NCBI RefSeq assembly: GCF_025465275.1
Contig: NZ_JAODNK010000091.1
Location: forward strand, 1-64,000
Source of the DNA: Nocardia sp.
GTDB taxonomy: Bacteria > Actinomycetota > Actinomycetes > Mycobacteriales > Mycobacteriaceae
Reading direction: 5' to 3'
Length of the DNA: 64,000 nucleotides
Shown: piece by piece, positions 43,579-52,757 of the stretch
Numbering within the stretch: the stretch's first letter is position 1
Layout of the letters: every line of letters begins with the position of its first letter
The notes under the pieces: model-generated
Seen by the model: the letters and a program-made list of their open reading frames with translations, nothing else
Databases searched by the model: none
Told to the model about the DNA's origin: nothing
Made by a program: the position numbers and the translations under genes

Positions 43579-44913
43579 TCAGCTGCCCGGGAATCCCGGC
43601 GGGAGCGGCTGGAAATCGGCCTTGAACCTGGGCCCGGGCGGCAGACCGCGCAATACGGCACTGATCCATGCGACCGCCGGCACCCAGCCGACGACGGCAT
43701 TGGTCAGGTGTTCGGGCAGCGGATCGGTGTAGAAGCGCATGTCCGCGCCGCGATCCCAGTAGGACTGGACGGTCGGAAGCACTGCGGACGGCGGAATCAG
43801 CTCATCCCAATCGCCGTGCCACCATAGCAGCGGAGTATCCGGAATGTGCTTGCCCAGACTGTTGTCCTCGAGGACCTTCAGCACCTCGGGCGAGGTATTG
43901 AGCGATTTACCCGGCTGAAAATACTCACTGATCGGGCGGTAGACGCCCTCGGCCGCGATGGTGGCATAGCAGCGGTGCTGCATATCCGCGAGCAGCCCCT
44001 GACCTTCGGGGGTCAGGAAATCCTCGGCCTTGAACACATCCGGATATTCACGCGACAGCGAGGCGAAACCCAGCCACATGGTGAAATTGCTGGTCCCTGT
44101 CACGCCCGGCTCACGCGCGGAACCGTAGTTCGCCACCGATACCAGGTTGCCGGGAGTACCACCGAAGGCCGTCCCCAGCAGCCGGACATCCGGTGCGTAG
44201 GACTCCCGCAATTCGGCCGCGCGAATGGAACCGGAACCGCCGCCGGAATAGCCGTAGAGCGCGATACCCGAATCGGCGAATCCCAGGGCCGGATCGTTCT
44301 TCATCGCCCGCAGGCTGTCGAGAACCATCTTGCCTTCGTCGAAGGTGTTGAACGTATTGAACTTTCCATCGAAGTCCGGGATGTTGATGGCGAAACCCTG
44401 TGCGAGCCAACCGGCGACCAGCGTCGACTCCTTCATGGTGCCGACCTGCAGGGTGTGCGAGGGATTGCACGCCGAATCGGTGGAGTCGATGGCCTCCTGG
44501 AAGGACACCACCGGCCGCGCGCTGCCCTGCCACGGAATGCCCGGCACGATAACGGTTGTCGCGGTGACGATCGGATTGTCGTGCACATCGTTCGACCGGA
44601 ACAGCAGCTGCTTGGTGTACACGGGGAACGGAATGCCCAGAATGCGGGTCTGCACTTCGCGCGAGCGCACGATGTCACCCGGGTTGAAGTCCGCGAGGTT
44701 CGGCGGATCGTTGTACCAGGCGTCCTGATCCGGCGACGGAATCGGCAGCATGCCGTAAATCTGCGGTTCCGACGGCAATTGCGGGATCTGATTCTGATCC
44801 GACGGGAAATTCGGCGGATAGGCCGGCTGCGCCGACACCGCACCCGTCCCGACCGTCACCAAACATGCGGACGTGGCCAAAACCAGCAGCCGCCGCATCC
44901 GAGACCTGTTCAC
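43579..44913 (-). CDS. Secreted lipase (LIP family)
   Basis: 444 residues from the GTG at 44913, which has GGAGG five bases upstream; a more distant ATG at 44955 is disfavoured. Signal peptide about 1-31 (MRRLLVLATSACLVTVGTG). Nucleophile elbow GYSGGGSGS, then DGKFNTFNT and late WWHGDWDELIPP (acid) and PEHLTNAVVG (His), as in secretory lipases of Nocardia and Mycobacterium. Probably extracellular triacylglycerol or ester hydrolysis. Stand-alone gene. Confidence 0.87.
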   Translation of the reverse strand: MNRSRMRRLLVLATSACLVTVGTGAVSAQPAYPPNFPSDQNQIPQLPSEPQIYGMLPIPSPDQDAWYNDPPNLADFNPGDIVRSREVQTRILGIPFPVYTKQLLFRSNDVHDNPIVTATTVIVPGIPWQGSARPVVSFQEAIDSTDSACNPSHTLQVGTMKESTLVAGWLAQGFAINIPDFDGKFNTFNTFDEGKMVLDSLRAMKNDPALGFADSGIALYGYSGGGSGSIRAAELRESYAPDVRLLGTAFGGTPGNLVSVANYGSAREPGVTGTSNFTMWLGFASLSREYPDVFKAEDFLTPEGQGLLADMQHRCYATIAAEGVYRPISEYFQPGKSLNTSPEVLKVLEDNSLGKHIPDTPLLWWHGDWDELIPPSAVLPTVQSYWDRGADMRFYTDPLPEHLTNAVVGWVPAVAWISAVLRGLPPGPRFKADFQPLPPGFPGS

Positions 44914-45104
44914 CGAGCCTCCAAAAACTCCATTGTTTCCACACAGCCGAATCACACACTTCGGCCCATGCGACCTAGCTCACACCACTGCGATGGCGCG
45001 CGCAATCGGCGGTACGCCGAGCATTGACCACTGCTTTTGTGCATTTGCACGGGTGGCGAGCAGGCTCACGCGCGCGGAATCAACACGCGCGGAGCGCGTT
45101 GGTC

Positions 45105-46124
45105 ATGTATATGACCTCCGGACTGCAGGCGACCCGCTTCTCGATTCTCGACCGATCGCGTACCCGCCGGGGCCAGTCGCACCCGGAGGCGTTGCGCGAG
45201 ACCGTCGAGTTCGCGCGGCTCGCGGAAGCCTGGGGGTACCACCGTTTCTGGGTGTCCGAACACCATAGCGTTCCCGGCGTGGCGGGCTCCGCGCCCACCG
45301 TGCTGGCCGCCGCCATTGCCGCCGCCACCGACCACATTCGGGTCGGCACCGGCGGCGTCATGCTGCCCAATCACCAACCGCTTGTGGTGGCAGAACAATT
45401 CGGCACCCTCGAATCGCTGTACCCCGGCCGCATCGATATGGGCGTGGGCCGCTCGGTGGGCTTCACCGACGGCGTGCGCCGCGCACTCGGTCACGGCAGA
45501 GACGATGCCGAGGACTTCGACGCCCAGTTGACCGAACTGCTCGACTACTTCACCCGCGGGCGGAACGGTGTGCACGCCTGGCCTGCCGAAGGTCTGCGCG
45601 TCCCGGCCTATCTGCTCGCCACCGGTTCCAGCGCCGAGCGCGCCGCCCGCTTCGGCCTGCCACTGGTCATCGCGGCAGTCTCCGGTGAGGAGGCGATGGT
45701 CGAAGCAATCACCAACTACCGCAACAGCTTCCGTGTCACCGAATGGGGTGACGCCCCCTACGTGATCGTCTCCACCTCGGTAGTCGTCGCCGACACCACC
45801 GAAGCCGCTCACCGCCTGCTGCTCCCCGAAGCCTGGTCCGCCGCCTACTCCCGCACTCGCGGCGAATTCCCCCCGCTGCTCTCGCCCGAGGACATCGACC
45901 GCGAACCCATGACCGACCGTCAGCGCCGCCTCCTCGAAGAATCCCTCCGTGGCCACATCCACGGCCCGGAGTCAACCGTCCTCCCCGCGTTGGACCGTCT
46001 CATCACCCACACCCGAGCCGACGAAATCCTCGTACACACCAGCACCTACGACCGCGAGGCCCGCCTGAATTCGCATCGGCGACTGGCCGAAGCAGTATGG
46101 GCGCAGTCTTCAGCGCGGGTTTAA
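45105..46124 (+). CDS. LLM-class flavin-dependent oxidoreductase
   Basis: 339 residues from the ATG at 45105; alternatives are TTG at 45099 and ATG at 45111. Luciferase-like TIM barrel: FARLAEAWGYHRFWVSEHHSVPGVAGSAPTVL is the family's N-terminal signature and RVGTGGVMLPNHQPLVVAEQFGTL the next. Uses FMNH2 or F420H2; the sequence does not settle which. It ends 4 bases into the convergent ArsR gene. Likely a monooxygenase of unknown substrate, possibly part of the ArsR neighbourhood. Confidence 0.85.
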   Translation: MYMTSGLQATRFSILDRSRTRRGQSHPEALRETVEFARLAEAWGYHRFWVSEHHSVPGVAGSAPTVLAAAIAAATDHIRVGTGGVMLPNHQPLVVAEQFGTLESLYPGRIDMGVGRSVGFTDGVRRALGHGRDDAEDFDAQLTELLDYFTRGRNGVHAWPAEGLRVPAYLLATGSSAERAARFGLPLVIAAVSGEEAMVEAITNYRNSFRVTEWGDAPYVIVSTSVVVADTTEAAHRLLLPEAWSAAYSRTRGEFPPLLSPEDIDREPMTDRQRRLLEESLRGHIHGPESTVLPALDRLITHTRADEILVHTSTYDREARLNSHRRLAEAVWAQSSARV

Positions 46125-46423
46125 CTCAATGAGCTGAGCAGGCCTGGGAAACGGGTTTCCAGATCGGCGCGCCGGAGGGTGGCCATTCGCGAATTGCCGC
46201 GATCGACCTGACGGATGAGGCCGGCTTCGCGGAGCACTTTGAAGTGGTGGCTGCGCGTCGATTTCGAGACCGGGAGGCCGAAGGAAGTGCAGTGCCGTTC
46301 TACGCCATCGGGTTCGGCGAGCAGGTCGCGCACGACTTTCAGGCGCAGGGGGTCCGCGAGAGCGGCGAACACATCGACGAGTTCGATCTCGTTGACCTCG
46401 GGGTGACCTTCGGTATCGGGCAC
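46121..46423 (-). CDS. ArsR family repressor
   Basis: 100 residues from a GTG. Winged helix ALADPLRLKVVRDLLAEPDGVERHC ... SKSTRSHHFKVLREAGLIRQVDRGNSRMATLRR is typical ArsR/SmtB. The metal-type ELCVCD motif is not present (Cys only at HCTSFG), so the signal is probably an organic molecule or a redox change. A perfect inverted repeat lies in its own promoter and two more copies before the MFS-monooxygenase operon at 51134-52678, so it very likely represses both. Confidence 0.88.
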   Translation of the reverse strand: MPDTEGHPEVNEIELVDVFAALADPLRLKVVRDLLAEPDGVERHCTSFGLPVSKSTRSHHFKVLREAGLIRQVDRGNSRMATLRRADLETRFPGLLSSLS

Positions 46424-46428
46424 GAACC

Positions 46429-46461
46429 CAGTTTACCAGTGGTTCGTTTTTCATCGAACCA
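46429..46461 (-). promoter_or_regulatory. ArsR promoter with operator TGGTTCG-N8-CGAACCA
   Basis: Perfect 7-bp arms (46440-46446 and 46455-46461) with an 8-base spacer. On the minus strand a TTCGAT -35 candidate overlaps the operator's far arm and lies 17 bases before a TAAACT -10, which is itself only 6 bases before the GTG start. That places the transcription start at or next to the start codon, so the mRNA is probably leaderless. The operator covers the -35/-10 spacer, a typical repressor position. Confidence 0.65.
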
Positions 46462-46725
46462 GGCGGCGGATGTGACCTGGTCTTCCCCGGGTTGCCGGGT
46501 GCCGGATGGTCTGTTTTACTTCAGTCGGACTCCCTCTCTTGGGACAGCACGGCGACCCTGATCGCTGTGCCCATCGTCCGGTGCAGGATCGCTCCTTCTC
46601 GGAGACTCCCCATGCCCGGCGCAGCGATGCGGCACAGCCCCACTGCCGTCTATGCATCCGTCACCGCGTCCGGCATGACGAATTCTCCTGCACCCGTTCG
46701 GTCCAGCGACGTTGAGGAGATACGT
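46462..46725. other. Upstream region of the afsA operon
   Basis: 264 bp with no gene I can support. A good GAGGAG ribosome site at 46714-46719 belongs to the afsA-like gene. No GGTTCG-N8-CGAACC operator and no clear ARE-box (gamma-butyrolactone receptor site) are visible here, so control of this operon is not explained by the sequence. Confidence 0.5.
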
Positions 46726-47727
46726 GTGACCACATTTGTGGAACCCAGACTGTCCTATCGCACCTCGATACCCCGCGAAGACGTACACCGCGCCGCCATC
46801 TGTGAAGTATTCCTCACCGATATCGTGTGCGATCGCTATCCGAAATTCCGTCTGGGAGCGCAACTTCCACGGGTGCACAGCTACTACAGCGACCACGATT
46901 CCGTCGAACAACGGTACGACCCGCTACTACTGCTCGAAACGTTTCGGCAGGCATCGATTCTCATTGCGCACAGGTATGTCCAGGCACCAGCGGATTCTGC
47001 CTTCATTTTCAATATCGGTGAGCTCCGCATTGTTTCGCTGGAGGCATTGACCATCGGACCGCGCCCCGCCGATGGTGTACTCGATGCCGAGATCGTCGAG
47101 GAGAAGACCCGCGACGGCCACATTGTCGGCATCACGCTGAAAATGACGCTCTCCCTCGACAACCGGCCCGCGGCGGATATGGACATGGTGATCCAGTGGA
47201 TGCCGCGGGAGGCATGGGCGCGTTTGCGCACGAAGGTGCGGGCGCCGTTGGTGCTCGAACCGGCCCGGGCCCATGCTCTCGACACTCGTGTCGACGCGCG
47301 GGAGGTTGCCCGGCGCTTGGCGGGCAATGTTCTGGTCGCGGGCTTCGAGGTGCACGACAATGCGATCGCGACGCGGATTCTCGTCGACGAGGACCATCCG
47401 GCGCTGTTCGATCACCCCCTCGATCACGTGCCCGGCGCGCTGCTGTTCGAAGCGGTCCGGCAATCCGCGCTCGTGGCGGCGCACGAACTGTTCGGGTTGT
47501 CGCCGCATCGAATCGTGCTGGTCGAGTGCGCCGTACGGTTCGTCAGCATCGGTGAACTCGAACTGCCGGTGGACTGCGACGTGACGACCGAAACCACCGA
47601 ATGCGGTAACCAGCTCGCCTTTGCCGCCTCGCTGCACCAGGAGGGGCGGGAGATCGCGTCCGCCACCATCCTGCTGCAGCGGATCGGCACGTCACCCCGG
47701 GTACACGCCATTCGGATCCCGGCATGA
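46726..47727 (+). CDS. AfsA-type gamma-butyrolactone synthase homologue
   Basis: 333 residues from the GTG at 46726 (GAGGAG six bases upstream). Two AfsA hotdog domains are present: the first with LLLETFRQASILIAHRY, the second with DHPLDHVPGALLFEAVRQSALVAAHELFG, the repeated (D)HxxxHxPGxLLxExxRQ pattern of A-factor synthases. AfsA enzymes join a beta-ketoacyl chain to dihydroxyacetone phosphate, the first step of gamma-butyrolactone signal synthesis. It overlaps the HAD phosphatase gene (ATGA). No butenolide reductase (BprA-like) or ArpA-type receptor is encoded nearby. Confidence 0.87.
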   Translation: MTTFVEPRLSYRTSIPREDVHRAAICEVFLTDIVCDRYPKFRLGAQLPRVHSYYSDHDSVEQRYDPLLLLETFRQASILIAHRYVQAPADSAFIFNIGELRIVSLEALTIGPRPADGVLDAEIVEEKTRDGHIVGITLKMTLSLDNRPAADMDMVIQWMPREAWARLRTKVRAPLVLEPARAHALDTRVDAREVARRLAGNVLVAGFEVHDNAIATRILVDEDHPALFDHPLDHVPGALLFEAVRQSALVAAHELFGLSPHRIVLVECAVRFVSIGELELPVDCDVTTETTECGNQLAFAASLHQEGREIASATILLQRIGTSPRVHAIRIPA

Positions 47728-48389
47728 ACGCCATAGCGCCGCGGGCGATCTGGTTCGATTTCGGGGGAGTGCTGTCGCCGCCGCTGTCCGATCTTTTCGA
47801 CGCGTACGAGGAGAAGACCGGGATTACGCCGCGTGCGCTGCGTGCCGCGATGGACGCCGTCGGCGCGGATCTCGGCGCACATCCGCTGGCCCCGATCGAG
47901 CTGGCCTCGATCACCGAGTTCGAGTGGGGATCCCGGCTGCGAACCCATCTCGCCGCTGCGAATCCCGCGCTGGACCTTTCCCGCGCCGAGCTGGAAATGT
48001 TCGGCGGCCAATGGTTCTCGAATATTCGCTGCAATTCCCTCATGGCCTCGACGGTCCGGTCGATGCGCGCCCAGGGACACCTGGTGGGCGTGCTCTCGAA
48101 CAATGTCGTGGAATGGGAACCGCATTGGCATCGGATGATCGAGCCGGCGGGCGAGCTCGATGCCCTGATCGACTCGTGCTTCGTCGGAGTGCGGAAGCCG
48201 GATCCGCGGATCTTCCGCATTGCCGAGGAAGCGCTCGGTGTCGCACCGTTCGAATGCCTGCTCATCGACGATCTCGCCGAGAACTGCGCGGCAGCCGAGG
48301 AATCCGGCTGGCAGGCCATCCGATTCACATCCAACGAACAGACCTTGCGTGAACTGTCGTACCGCACCGGAACATACAGCGTCGTTTGA
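47724..48389 (+). CDS. HAD-superfamily hydrolase, probable phosphatase
   Basis: 221 residues, starting in a 4-base overlap with the afsA-like gene. HAD motifs: nucleophile Asp12 (WFDFGGVL; the second acid of DxD is Gly), motif II SNNVVEW, motif III Lys in RKPDPRIF and motif IV LLIDDLAEN. The DFGGVL form is seen in YihX-like phosphatases. Because butyrolactone synthesis by AfsA gives a phosphorylated intermediate, this is a good candidate for the dephosphorylation step. That role is inferred from context. Confidence 0.85.
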   Translation: MNAIAPRAIWFDFGGVLSPPLSDLFDAYEEKTGITPRALRAAMDAVGADLGAHPLAPIELASITEFEWGSRLRTHLAAANPALDLSRAELEMFGGQWFSNIRCNSLMASTVRSMRAQGHLVGVLSNNVVEWEPHWHRMIEPAGELDALIDSCFVGVRKPDPRIFRIAEEALGVAPFECLLIDDLAENCAAAEESGWQAIRFTSNEQTLRELSYRTGTYSVV

Positions 48390-48413
48390 CGACCGTCTCG
48401 AAGGAGAAGGCTC

Positions 48414-49631
48414 ATGACCATCGCCGAGCTGCCGATCTTCGCATCGGCTCCCGTTCTACTGACCGACATTCCGAATCTCGACCCACCGCCCGCCTACACA
48501 CCCCTCGCCGAACTGAGCAAGGGAGCGCTGCCGCAGATCGTGCTGCCCAGCGGACACACCGCCGTTCATCTGACGCGGTATCGGGACGTCCTCACCGTGC
48601 TGGCCGACCCGACCTTCAGTCGCAGTGTCACGAATACCGATGACGGTGCGAGTTTTCTGCCCACGACCATGCCGCCGGAACTTCCGCTCAATCTGGATGT
48701 GCCCGACCATGCGCGGATGAAGGGCTATGTCACGTCCGACTACAGCGCGCGCAGTGTGGCGGCGCTGGAATCGGCCACTACCCGGATATTGGACGACGCA
48801 CTGTCGAATCTGCGGCGTGAGGCGCAGCCGGATCTCTTCGGGACCGTGCTGAATCGGATCCCGGTCGAGGTCAATATGGCGTTTCTCGGGTTGCCGATCA
48901 GCGATATCGATTACTTCCGGCCCTCGTCGCGGGTGGTGCAAATGGCGCCCGAGTCCGATGTTCCCGGGCTGCTGGAGCATTTCTGGCTGGTATACGACTA
49001 CCTCACCGATCTCGTCACGGGCGAACGTGAGGTGCTCGAGGGCGGTTTGGTGGCTCGCTTCATCGCGGGGCGCGACACTGTGGAGCCGCGATTGTCCGAT
49101 GCCGAGCTGGTCGGACTGCTCATGGGTTCGTTGCTGGGCGCGGATCACAATGTGTTGTCGGTGCTCGCCAAGGCGGTCTACGTGCTGTTGTCGGCGCCGC
49201 CGCTGTGGGAATGGGCGGTGCAGAACCCCAGCCGCACACCGGAATTGGTCGAGGAACTGCTGCGTGTGCTGCCACTGGGTACCATCTCGACCTTCCCGCG
49301 GGTCGCGACCCGCGATCTGCCCGTGGGAGACGGCGTCATCTCTGAGGGGGACGTCGTCTACGCGGATGCCTTCGCCGCCAATCGCGATCCGAGCGAGTAT
49401 CCGGATCCGCAGCGCATCGATCCGGAACGAAAAGGGCCGCGGCACTTGCAATTCGGTTACGGCATGCACCACTGCATGGGCGCGTCGCTCGCGCGCATGG
49501 AGCTCACCGTTGTCATTCGCAGGCTGACCACCGAGTATCCAGGGCTGCGGCTGGCTGCGAATCCCGAATCGCTGCCGTGGGATTCGGGAGTGCTGCTGCG
49601 GCGGCCGACACTACTGCCGGTGCGCTGGTAA
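48414..49631 (+). CDS. Cytochrome P450
   Basis: 405 residues. Heme-binding loop FGYGMHHCMGASLARME with the thiolate Cys354; ExxR is Glu281-Arg284 in the K helix. The I helix reads LLGADHNV (~240-247): the usual acid-alcohol pair (D/E-T) is Asp244-His245, so the proton-delivery threonine is missing. Begins 24 bases after the HAD gene and is surely in that operon. A hydroxylase acting on the butyrolactone side chain is a reasonable guess, as P450s are known in other such clusters. Overlaps the FAD monooxygenase gene by 21 bp at the 3' end. Confidence 0.92.
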   Translation: MTIAELPIFASAPVLLTDIPNLDPPPAYTPLAELSKGALPQIVLPSGHTAVHLTRYRDVLTVLADPTFSRSVTNTDDGASFLPTTMPPELPLNLDVPDHARMKGYVTSDYSARSVAALESATTRILDDALSNLRREAQPDLFGTVLNRIPVEVNMAFLGLPISDIDYFRPSSRVVQMAPESDVPGLLEHFWLVYDYLTDLVTGEREVLEGGLVARFIAGRDTVEPRLSDAELVGLLMGSLLGADHNVLSVLAKAVYVLLSAPPLWEWAVQNPSRTPELVEELLRVLPLGTISTFPRVATRDLPVGDGVISEGDVVYADAFAANRDPSEYPDPQRIDPERKGPRHLQFGYGMHHCMGASLARMELTVVIRRLTTEYPGLRLAANPESLPWDSGVLLRRPTLLPVRW

Positions 49632-51137
49632 CGAGACAGGAGCGGCGGACAATGACGTCCGCAGTTCCTGGGCCGCGCCGAATACTTCGGTCAATCTCTC
49701 GCGTAGTCGTGCACTGAGTTCGGCCGACGACCACGCGATGAAGCCGTCCGGGCGAAGCAGCACATCGTATTCCAGCGTGGGGTACAGCACCGGGACAATG
49801 TCGACCCGGTCGTGCCACGGGCCCAGCTCGGCACGTAGTTCGTCCTCGCGGCTCGCCGCGACCAACAGGACCGCCTCCGCACGCTGCGCCAGCAGTTCGA
49901 TCACCGTGGTGACGCCCAGTGTCGTGGTGAGTTGCCGGTTGGTCAGCAAGGAACCCACCGCGGGTGTCTCGATCGGCATCGGCACGCCGTCCACCTGCGC
50001 ACTGATTTCATTACCCAGGGCACGGCTGCGTGCGGGATCGCCGAAGAGGTCGATGATTTCGGCACGCAGGGCGTCACCCTCAGGGCCGGACCGCATCCGG
50101 TCCGCCTGATCGGCGACATTCGCGATCACACGCGCGGCGGCCGGGCGGCGTTCTGCCGAGAACGCGTCGAGCAAGGCCGCGGGTGCACCGAGCCGGGTGA
50201 TCAGGCCGAGCCGCCAGCCGAGCTGTACCGCGTCGGCGATGCCGAGATTCAGCCCCTGTCCACCGAGCGGGAAGTGCACATGCGCGGCATCGCCGATCAC
50301 CAGCGCCCGTCCGTGCCGGTAGCTGTCGACCAGACGGGAAAAGTCGCTGAATCGGGACAAATGGGTGACGCCGTGCATCGGAACGTAATGGCCGACAATA
50401 TGTTCCACGCTCTGTTGCAGTTCTGCCGGAGTCAGCGGGCGCCGGTGGTCGCGCTCGGGGCCGGACATGTCGAAGGTGATCACCCGGCTGCGGCCCACAG
50501 GCGAGCGGTTGATCACCGTCCAGCCACGTGGGGTGCGCACCCACCCGTCCACCACCTGCGCCGGGTTGCCCAAGCGGGCCAGGCCCAGCAGCGCCGCCGC
50601 CGTCGGCGGTACTTCGGTGACCGGAAAACCCGCACTCGTTCGCACCACGCTGCGCGCGCCGTCGGCGCCGACTACCCAGTCGGCCGAGACGGACTCCTCG
50701 ACTCCGGCACGCCGGTAACGGATTTCGACACCGTCGCCGGAGTCGAATACCCCGGTCACGGTCGCCGGTCGCACCACCTCGACACCGAGGTGAGGAAGCA
50801 GTGCGCTCCAAGAACTTTCGAGCTGACCCTGGCCGATGCCGACGATCGCGGGGCCTTCTCCGCCGGGAACGGAGATCTCCAACCCGGGTTGTCCGGCGTA
50901 GTGGAATACCGTCGACTGCGGGCCGAAACCGACGTTCGGCGCGCTGAAATAGCCGCGCCGAGTGAGCAATTGGATGCTCCGCGCATGGATCGTGCCTGCC
51001 TTGGGTACCAGTGTTGTGGCCGGCGCGGCCTCGATCACCGCGACCCGCACACCCCAGCGGCCGAGCTCGGCCGCGAGCAGCGAACCGACCGGGCCCGAAC
51101 CGACGACCACGACCTCATAGTGCGAATTGGATGTCAT
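49611..51137 (-). CDS. FAD-dependent monooxygenase (class A)
   Basis: 508 residues. FAD-binding GSGPVGSLLAAELGRWG with VAVIEAAP, the WVVGADGARSVVR (DG) motif near 155-165, and GDAAHVHFPLGGQGLNLGIADA (GD motif). This is the PheA/TetX/rifampicin-monooxygenase type with a C-terminal thioredoxin-like part. Starts in a 4-base overlap with the MFS gene stop. The pairing with an exporter suggests detoxification of an aromatic compound or antibiotic, although modification of the local signal molecule is possible. Confidence 0.9.
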   Translation of the reverse strand: MTSNSHYEVVVVGSGPVGSLLAAELGRWGVRVAVIEAAPATTLVPKAGTIHARSIQLLTRRGYFSAPNVGFGPQSTVFHYAGQPGLEISVPGGEGPAIVGIGQGQLESSWSALLPHLGVEVVRPATVTGVFDSGDGVEIRYRRAGVEESVSADWVVGADGARSVVRTSAGFPVTEVPPTAAALLGLARLGNPAQVVDGWVRTPRGWTVINRSPVGRSRVITFDMSGPERDHRRPLTPAELQQSVEHIVGHYVPMHGVTHLSRFSDFSRLVDSYRHGRALVIGDAAHVHFPLGGQGLNLGIADAVQLGWRLGLITRLGAPAALLDAFSAERRPAAARVIANVADQADRMRSGPEGDALRAEIIDLFGDPARSRALGNEISAQVDGVPMPIETPAVGSLLTNRQLTTTLGVTTVIELLAQRAEAVLLVAASREDELRAELGPWHDRVDIVPVLYPTLEYDVLLRPDGFIAWSSAELSARLRERLTEVFGAAQELRTSLSAAPVSLPAHRQ

Positions 51138-52678
51138 GCCTTACGGCCGCCGCGCAGGAGGAGCGCGATGGCGCCCGAGAGCGCTACGACTACCACCGTC
51201 ATCGTGACCAGCGTGGTGTGGAATGCGCCGTTGTACGCGTCCACGACCACCGAATGCACCTGGGCGCGAGCGGTTCCCGCCGAATCGAGGGCCTTGCCGA
51301 GATCGCCGGTAGCCGTCTTCGTGACGACGGCGTCGGGATCGGCGACACCCGCGATACCCGAGAGGCCGTCCCGCGCCCGGCTCGCTGCGAGTCCCGACAG
51401 GATTGCCGCGTATACCGCGACGGCGATCGCCTCGCTGCCGAGTCGCAGCGTATTCACCACGCCCGCAGCCATTCCCGCCTGTTCCTCCGGTACGAGAGCC
51501 AATGCCTGTCCATCGACAAGACCTGCGGACAGGCCCATACCGCAACCGGCGAGCAGTAGTGGCAGAGCGAGGACGGCGACGAGGGTGTGCGGCCCGGCGA
51601 GCAACAGCCCGAGATCGCCCAGGACCAGCGCGGCGAGGCTGAGCCAGATCACCACGAGGGGATTCACTCCCGCGCTGACCGCCCGGCCGGCCGCCAGCGG
51701 TCCGACGACGACGGGGATTGTCAGCAGCACGATTGTCGCGCCCGCCTTCGCCGAGGAATCACCGGCGACGAACTGCAGATACGTCGAAAAGTAGGTCAGC
51801 AGTGTCACGAAGCCGAACGAGGCCGCCACCGGGACGAGGCACAGCGCGAGAAAACGCCGATGAACAAGCAGCGGCAGATCCAATAGTGGTGTGGCGAGCC
51901 GGGATTCGACGACGGTGAACGCGCCGAGCAACAGCACCGCGAGCACGAACGCGATGATCACTCCGGGGGAGCCCCAGCCCCAGGGCCGGCCCTGCACGAT
52001 GCCGATCATCGCGGCGAACAGTCCGAGGACCAGGAGCACGCTGCCGGCGATATCGAAACTTCCGGAGACCTTGACCGCCGGGGCGCGCAAGCCGACCGCG
52101 GGCGACAGCACCAGCACAACCACCAGCACTGCGGCCTGGATCGCGAAAATCACTCGCCAGCCGGCCGAATCGGCAAGTGCGCCAGAGATTGTCGGTCCGA
52201 GTGCCACGCCGATGCCCGCCGTGGTGCCGAAGAGCGCGAACGCGCGATGGCGGGCAGGCCCATCGAACGAGGAGGACAGAATGGCGGCGCCGCACGAAAA
52301 GATCGCCGCGCCACCGAGTCCGGCGATGCCGCGTGCGATATCGAGCGTGCCGATTCCGGGTGCGAGTGCGCTCCCGGCGCTGCCGACTGCGAAGGTGGCC
52401 GCGCCCAGTGCGAACAGTCGGCCGCGGCCGAACCGGTCGGCGAGCGAACCCCAGACCAGCGTGAAGCAGGCGAAGGCCAGGTTGAACGCGTTCACCACCC
52501 ATTGCAGGCCCGCGGTGCCGCCGCCGATATCCGCCGAGATCGCCGGTAGTGCCACTGCGGTGCCCGAGATCGACATCGGTACGACGAAAACGGCCAATAG
52601 GACGGTGCCGAGTACCAGCGATTTCGAGGGTGGTGTTTTCGCCCCGGTGTCGGTGTTCGTGGATAGATCAGTGCTCAT
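51134..52678 (-). CDS. MFS drug-efflux transporter (DHA2 type)
   Basis: 514 residues from the ATG at 52678. About 14 helices; DHA2 signatures are WVVNAFNLAFACFTLVWGSLADRFGRGRLF (motif A in loop 2-3) and GPTISGALADSAGWR (motif C). The C-terminus has a long exterior loop before the last helix, as in actinobacterial EmrB/QacA relatives. Stop and FAD monooxygenase start overlap (ATGA). Two ArsR-type operators lie 42-101 bases upstream, so it is probably de-repressed with the monooxygenase. Confidence 0.92.
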   Translation of the reverse strand: MSTDLSTNTDTGAKTPPSKSLVLGTVLLAVFVVPMSISGTAVALPAISADIGGGTAGLQWVVNAFNLAFACFTLVWGSLADRFGRGRLFALGAATFAVGSAGSALAPGIGTLDIARGIAGLGGAAIFSCGAAILSSSFDGPARHRAFALFGTTAGIGVALGPTISGALADSAGWRVIFAIQAAVLVVVLVLSPAVGLRAPAVKVSGSFDIAGSVLLVLGLFAAMIGIVQGRPWGWGSPGVIIAFVLAVLLLGAFTVVESRLATPLLDLPLLVHRRFLALCLVPVAASFGFVTLLTYFSTYLQFVAGDSSAKAGATIVLLTIPVVVGPLAAGRAVSAGVNPLVVIWLSLAALVLGDLGLLLAGPHTLVAVLALPLLLAGCGMGLSAGLVDGQALALVPEEQAGMAAGVVNTLRLGSEAIAVAVYAAILSGLAASRARDGLSGIAGVADPDAVVTKTATGDLGKALDSAGTARAQVHSVVVDAYNGAFHTTLVTMTVVVVALSGAIALLLRGGRKA

Positions 52679-52719
52679 GTGCGTCCTCCCGCGTAACGAG
52701 CGCCAGACGTGCGACAAGA

Positions 52720-52741
52720 AGGTTCGGCTGTGATCGAACCT
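52720..52741. promoter_or_regulatory. ArsR-type operator copy A, AGGTTCG-N8-CGAACCT
   Basis: Perfect 7-bp arms with an 8-base spacer, 42 bases upstream of the MFS start. The core GGTTCG-N8-CGAACC is identical to that in the ArsR promoter at 46440-46461. Confidence 0.75.
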
Positions 52742-52757
52742 AGAGTCGCATGCCTGG

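Noticed and set aside
49932..51794. 620-codon plus-strand frame
   Set aside because: Antisense to the FAD monooxygenase and MFS genes, which have clear motifs; high-GC DNA gives such frames.
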